Source: UBA7236 sp964638865 (GTDB taxonomy: Bacteria > Bacteroidota > Bacteroidia > Chitinophagales > BACL12). From it: a stretch of 23,951 nt of DNA. The notes below the pieces were generated by a model that was given only the letters and a program-made list of their open reading frames with translations, was not told the origin of the DNA and searched no databases. Location: assembly GCA_964638865.1 (NCBI GenBank), contig CAZXBG010000047.1, positions 1 to 23,951 of the forward strand, read 5' to 3'. Made by a program: the position numbers and the translations under genes. Positions 23,191-23,951 of this stretch are shown here, piece by piece. Positions within the stretch are counted from its first letter, which is position 1. Every line of letters starts with the position of its first letter.

Positions 23191-23250
23191 ATTCACATAA
23201 CACGGCATCAGTATTAAAAGTTGAGGACTTGCCTCCGGTTGAAAGAAAAG
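23191..23250 (+). repeat. Diverged intergenic repeat, copy 1
   Basis: Shares TTCACAT, CA-TATTAAAAGTTG and a following GAG-AC-CCTC stretch with 23738-23795. Here the end forms a small hairpin GAGG-acttg-CCTC (23223-23235). The two copies are in the same orientation about 550 bases apart. Confidence 0.5.
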
Positions 23251-23619
23251 TAAACTGTTAACTCCATTTTGCCTAAGGGTTTTAATTGAATCCAAATTGT
23301 TAATCGTTTATTCAACTGCAATGCACAAATGAACCTGAGGTGTGCATTATCTTGTTGTTTTAAAGGCACCTTATTATCCATCGATAAAGAAATAGACCAA
23401 TTAAATACAACGCTAAAAACCCCTCAAAAGCTGATTAAAAACTGCCGAAATCTGCAAAATGTGTAAGTTTTCCGTTATTTTTAAATCGTGAAAGAAGCAC
23501 ACACCATACATATTTCAGATCAATTACAGTGTGGTTCCTTTGGGATGATAACTGGAAAATACTCATTAGTGACTATGCTGAATGATAAATTTTAATCGAT
23601 TTCACGGGGAAGGTCCTAG

Positions 23620-23699
23620 CAGGGTTCTTGCCGCCATAAAAATTAATTAATCCGGCAAAACCCTGCGATGGTTAATTATACTTAATTGTTATATGGCGG
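23620..23699. repeat. Two overlapping inverted repeats
   Basis: Repeat A: CAGGGTTCTTGCCG (23620-23633) with CGGCAAAACCCTG (23653-23665), 13 bp with a single bulged C. Repeat B: CCGCCATA (23631-23638) with TATGGCGG (23692-23699), supported inside by AATTAATTAA against TTAATTATACTTAATT. They share CCG at 23631-23633 and interlock, so both cannot fully form at once. Confidence 0.65.
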
Positions 23700-23737
23700 T
23701 GAAAAGAACACATGCAGAAATTAATACCAGTTATTTT

Positions 23738-23795
23738 TTCACATTTACTGGGTCAATATTAAAAGTTGGAGACAATCCTCTATTCCAAGGAAAGT
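23738..23795 (+). repeat. Diverged intergenic repeat, copy 2
   Basis: Same-orientation relative of 23191-23250: TTCACATTTACTGGGTCAATA, cut here at 20 or so bases, continues as TTAAAAGTTGGAGACAATCC and then GGAAAG. The central hairpin sequence differs from copy 1 but can still pair as GGA/TCC. Confidence 0.5.
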
Positions 23796-23951
23796 TTTCT
23801 ATAAAAACCGGTATCAAAAATCATTGCATTTCGTTTTGAAAAACTGGAATTTGAATTTGGGTGGCCCGCGCTCTTATACGTATTGTTTTGGGGGGAATTC
23901 TTAGTAAGGAGTGTTAGTTTTACTAAACAATAATAAAAACAATAAATTTTC

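Larger units (their letters stand above)
23123..23951. other. Gene-free stretch with repeats and palindromes
   Basis: About 830 bases to the window end with no convincing gene on either strand. The longest protein-like frame I can read is a 36-codon GTG frame at about 23488, with no support. The stretch holds two related copies of a diverged repeat (23191-23250 and 23738-23795) and two overlapping inverted repeats at 23620-23699. Confidence 0.5.

Noticed and set aside
23488..23598. 36-codon GTG frame
   Set aside because: Short, alternative start, no upstream signal and no family resemblance.

Overview
The window looks like chromosomal DNA of a Bacteroidota bacterium, probably from a draft or metagenome-assembled genome. 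The evidence is a type IX secretion (T9SS) sorting domain on one intact protein and one broken one, repeated TAnnTTTG promoter elements close to start codons, almost no Shine-Dalgarno sequences, AT-rich DNA, and a typical gene set (DUF481 outer-membrane protein, Asp-box 'glycosyl hydrolase', Alvin-type ferredoxin next to a LuxC-like acyl-CoA reductase, ddl followed by a PASTA protein). Two 100-N scaffold gaps are present. Both are bordered by repeats of exactly 55 bases, which points to a 55-mer assembly graph rather than to biology.

Layout. Bases 1-200 hold a cluster of GACCCCTTCGGGGTC palindromes in opposed orientations beside an IS200-like HUH transposase (294-755, minus). Bases 1230-6664 (plus) carry a cysteine desulfurase, a second class V aminotransferase-fold protein with a Tat-type leader, and mutS. 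Bases 6889-11515 (minus) carry a DUF481 protein, a 1046-residue Asp-box beta-propeller protein and a two-CBS-domain protein. A tRNA-Ser(TGA) with its own promoter and terminator follows at 11615, then the first gap. Bases 11894-13107 are a gene graveyard with hairpins, disrupted reading frames and a broken T9SS-domain gene. Bases 13108-16006 (minus) carry a seven-heme TPR lipoprotein cytochrome and a YihY/BrkB membrane protein. Bases 16053-16515 are a tandem array of TTTGCGTCTTTGCG palindromes containing the second gap. Bases 16533-21094 (minus) form a likely operon: ddl, PASTA protein, T9SS-secreted protein, rhodanese and DCC-family thiol protein, the last two overlapping by ATGA. A ferredoxin (21389-21736, minus) with a near-consensus promoter and a clear terminator is divergent from an acyl-CoA reductase (22069-23067, plus), whose upstream region holds a structured dispersed element. 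Bases 23068-23951 contain only repeats and palindromes.

The protein genes are mostly housekeeping (Fe-S/sulfur supply, mismatch repair, cell-wall precursor synthesis) plus envelope and redox proteins. I see no clear new multi-gene system. The most unusual material is non-coding: at least six palindromic repeat families, two of them next to genes they could affect, and the disrupted region around 12.0-13.1 kb.
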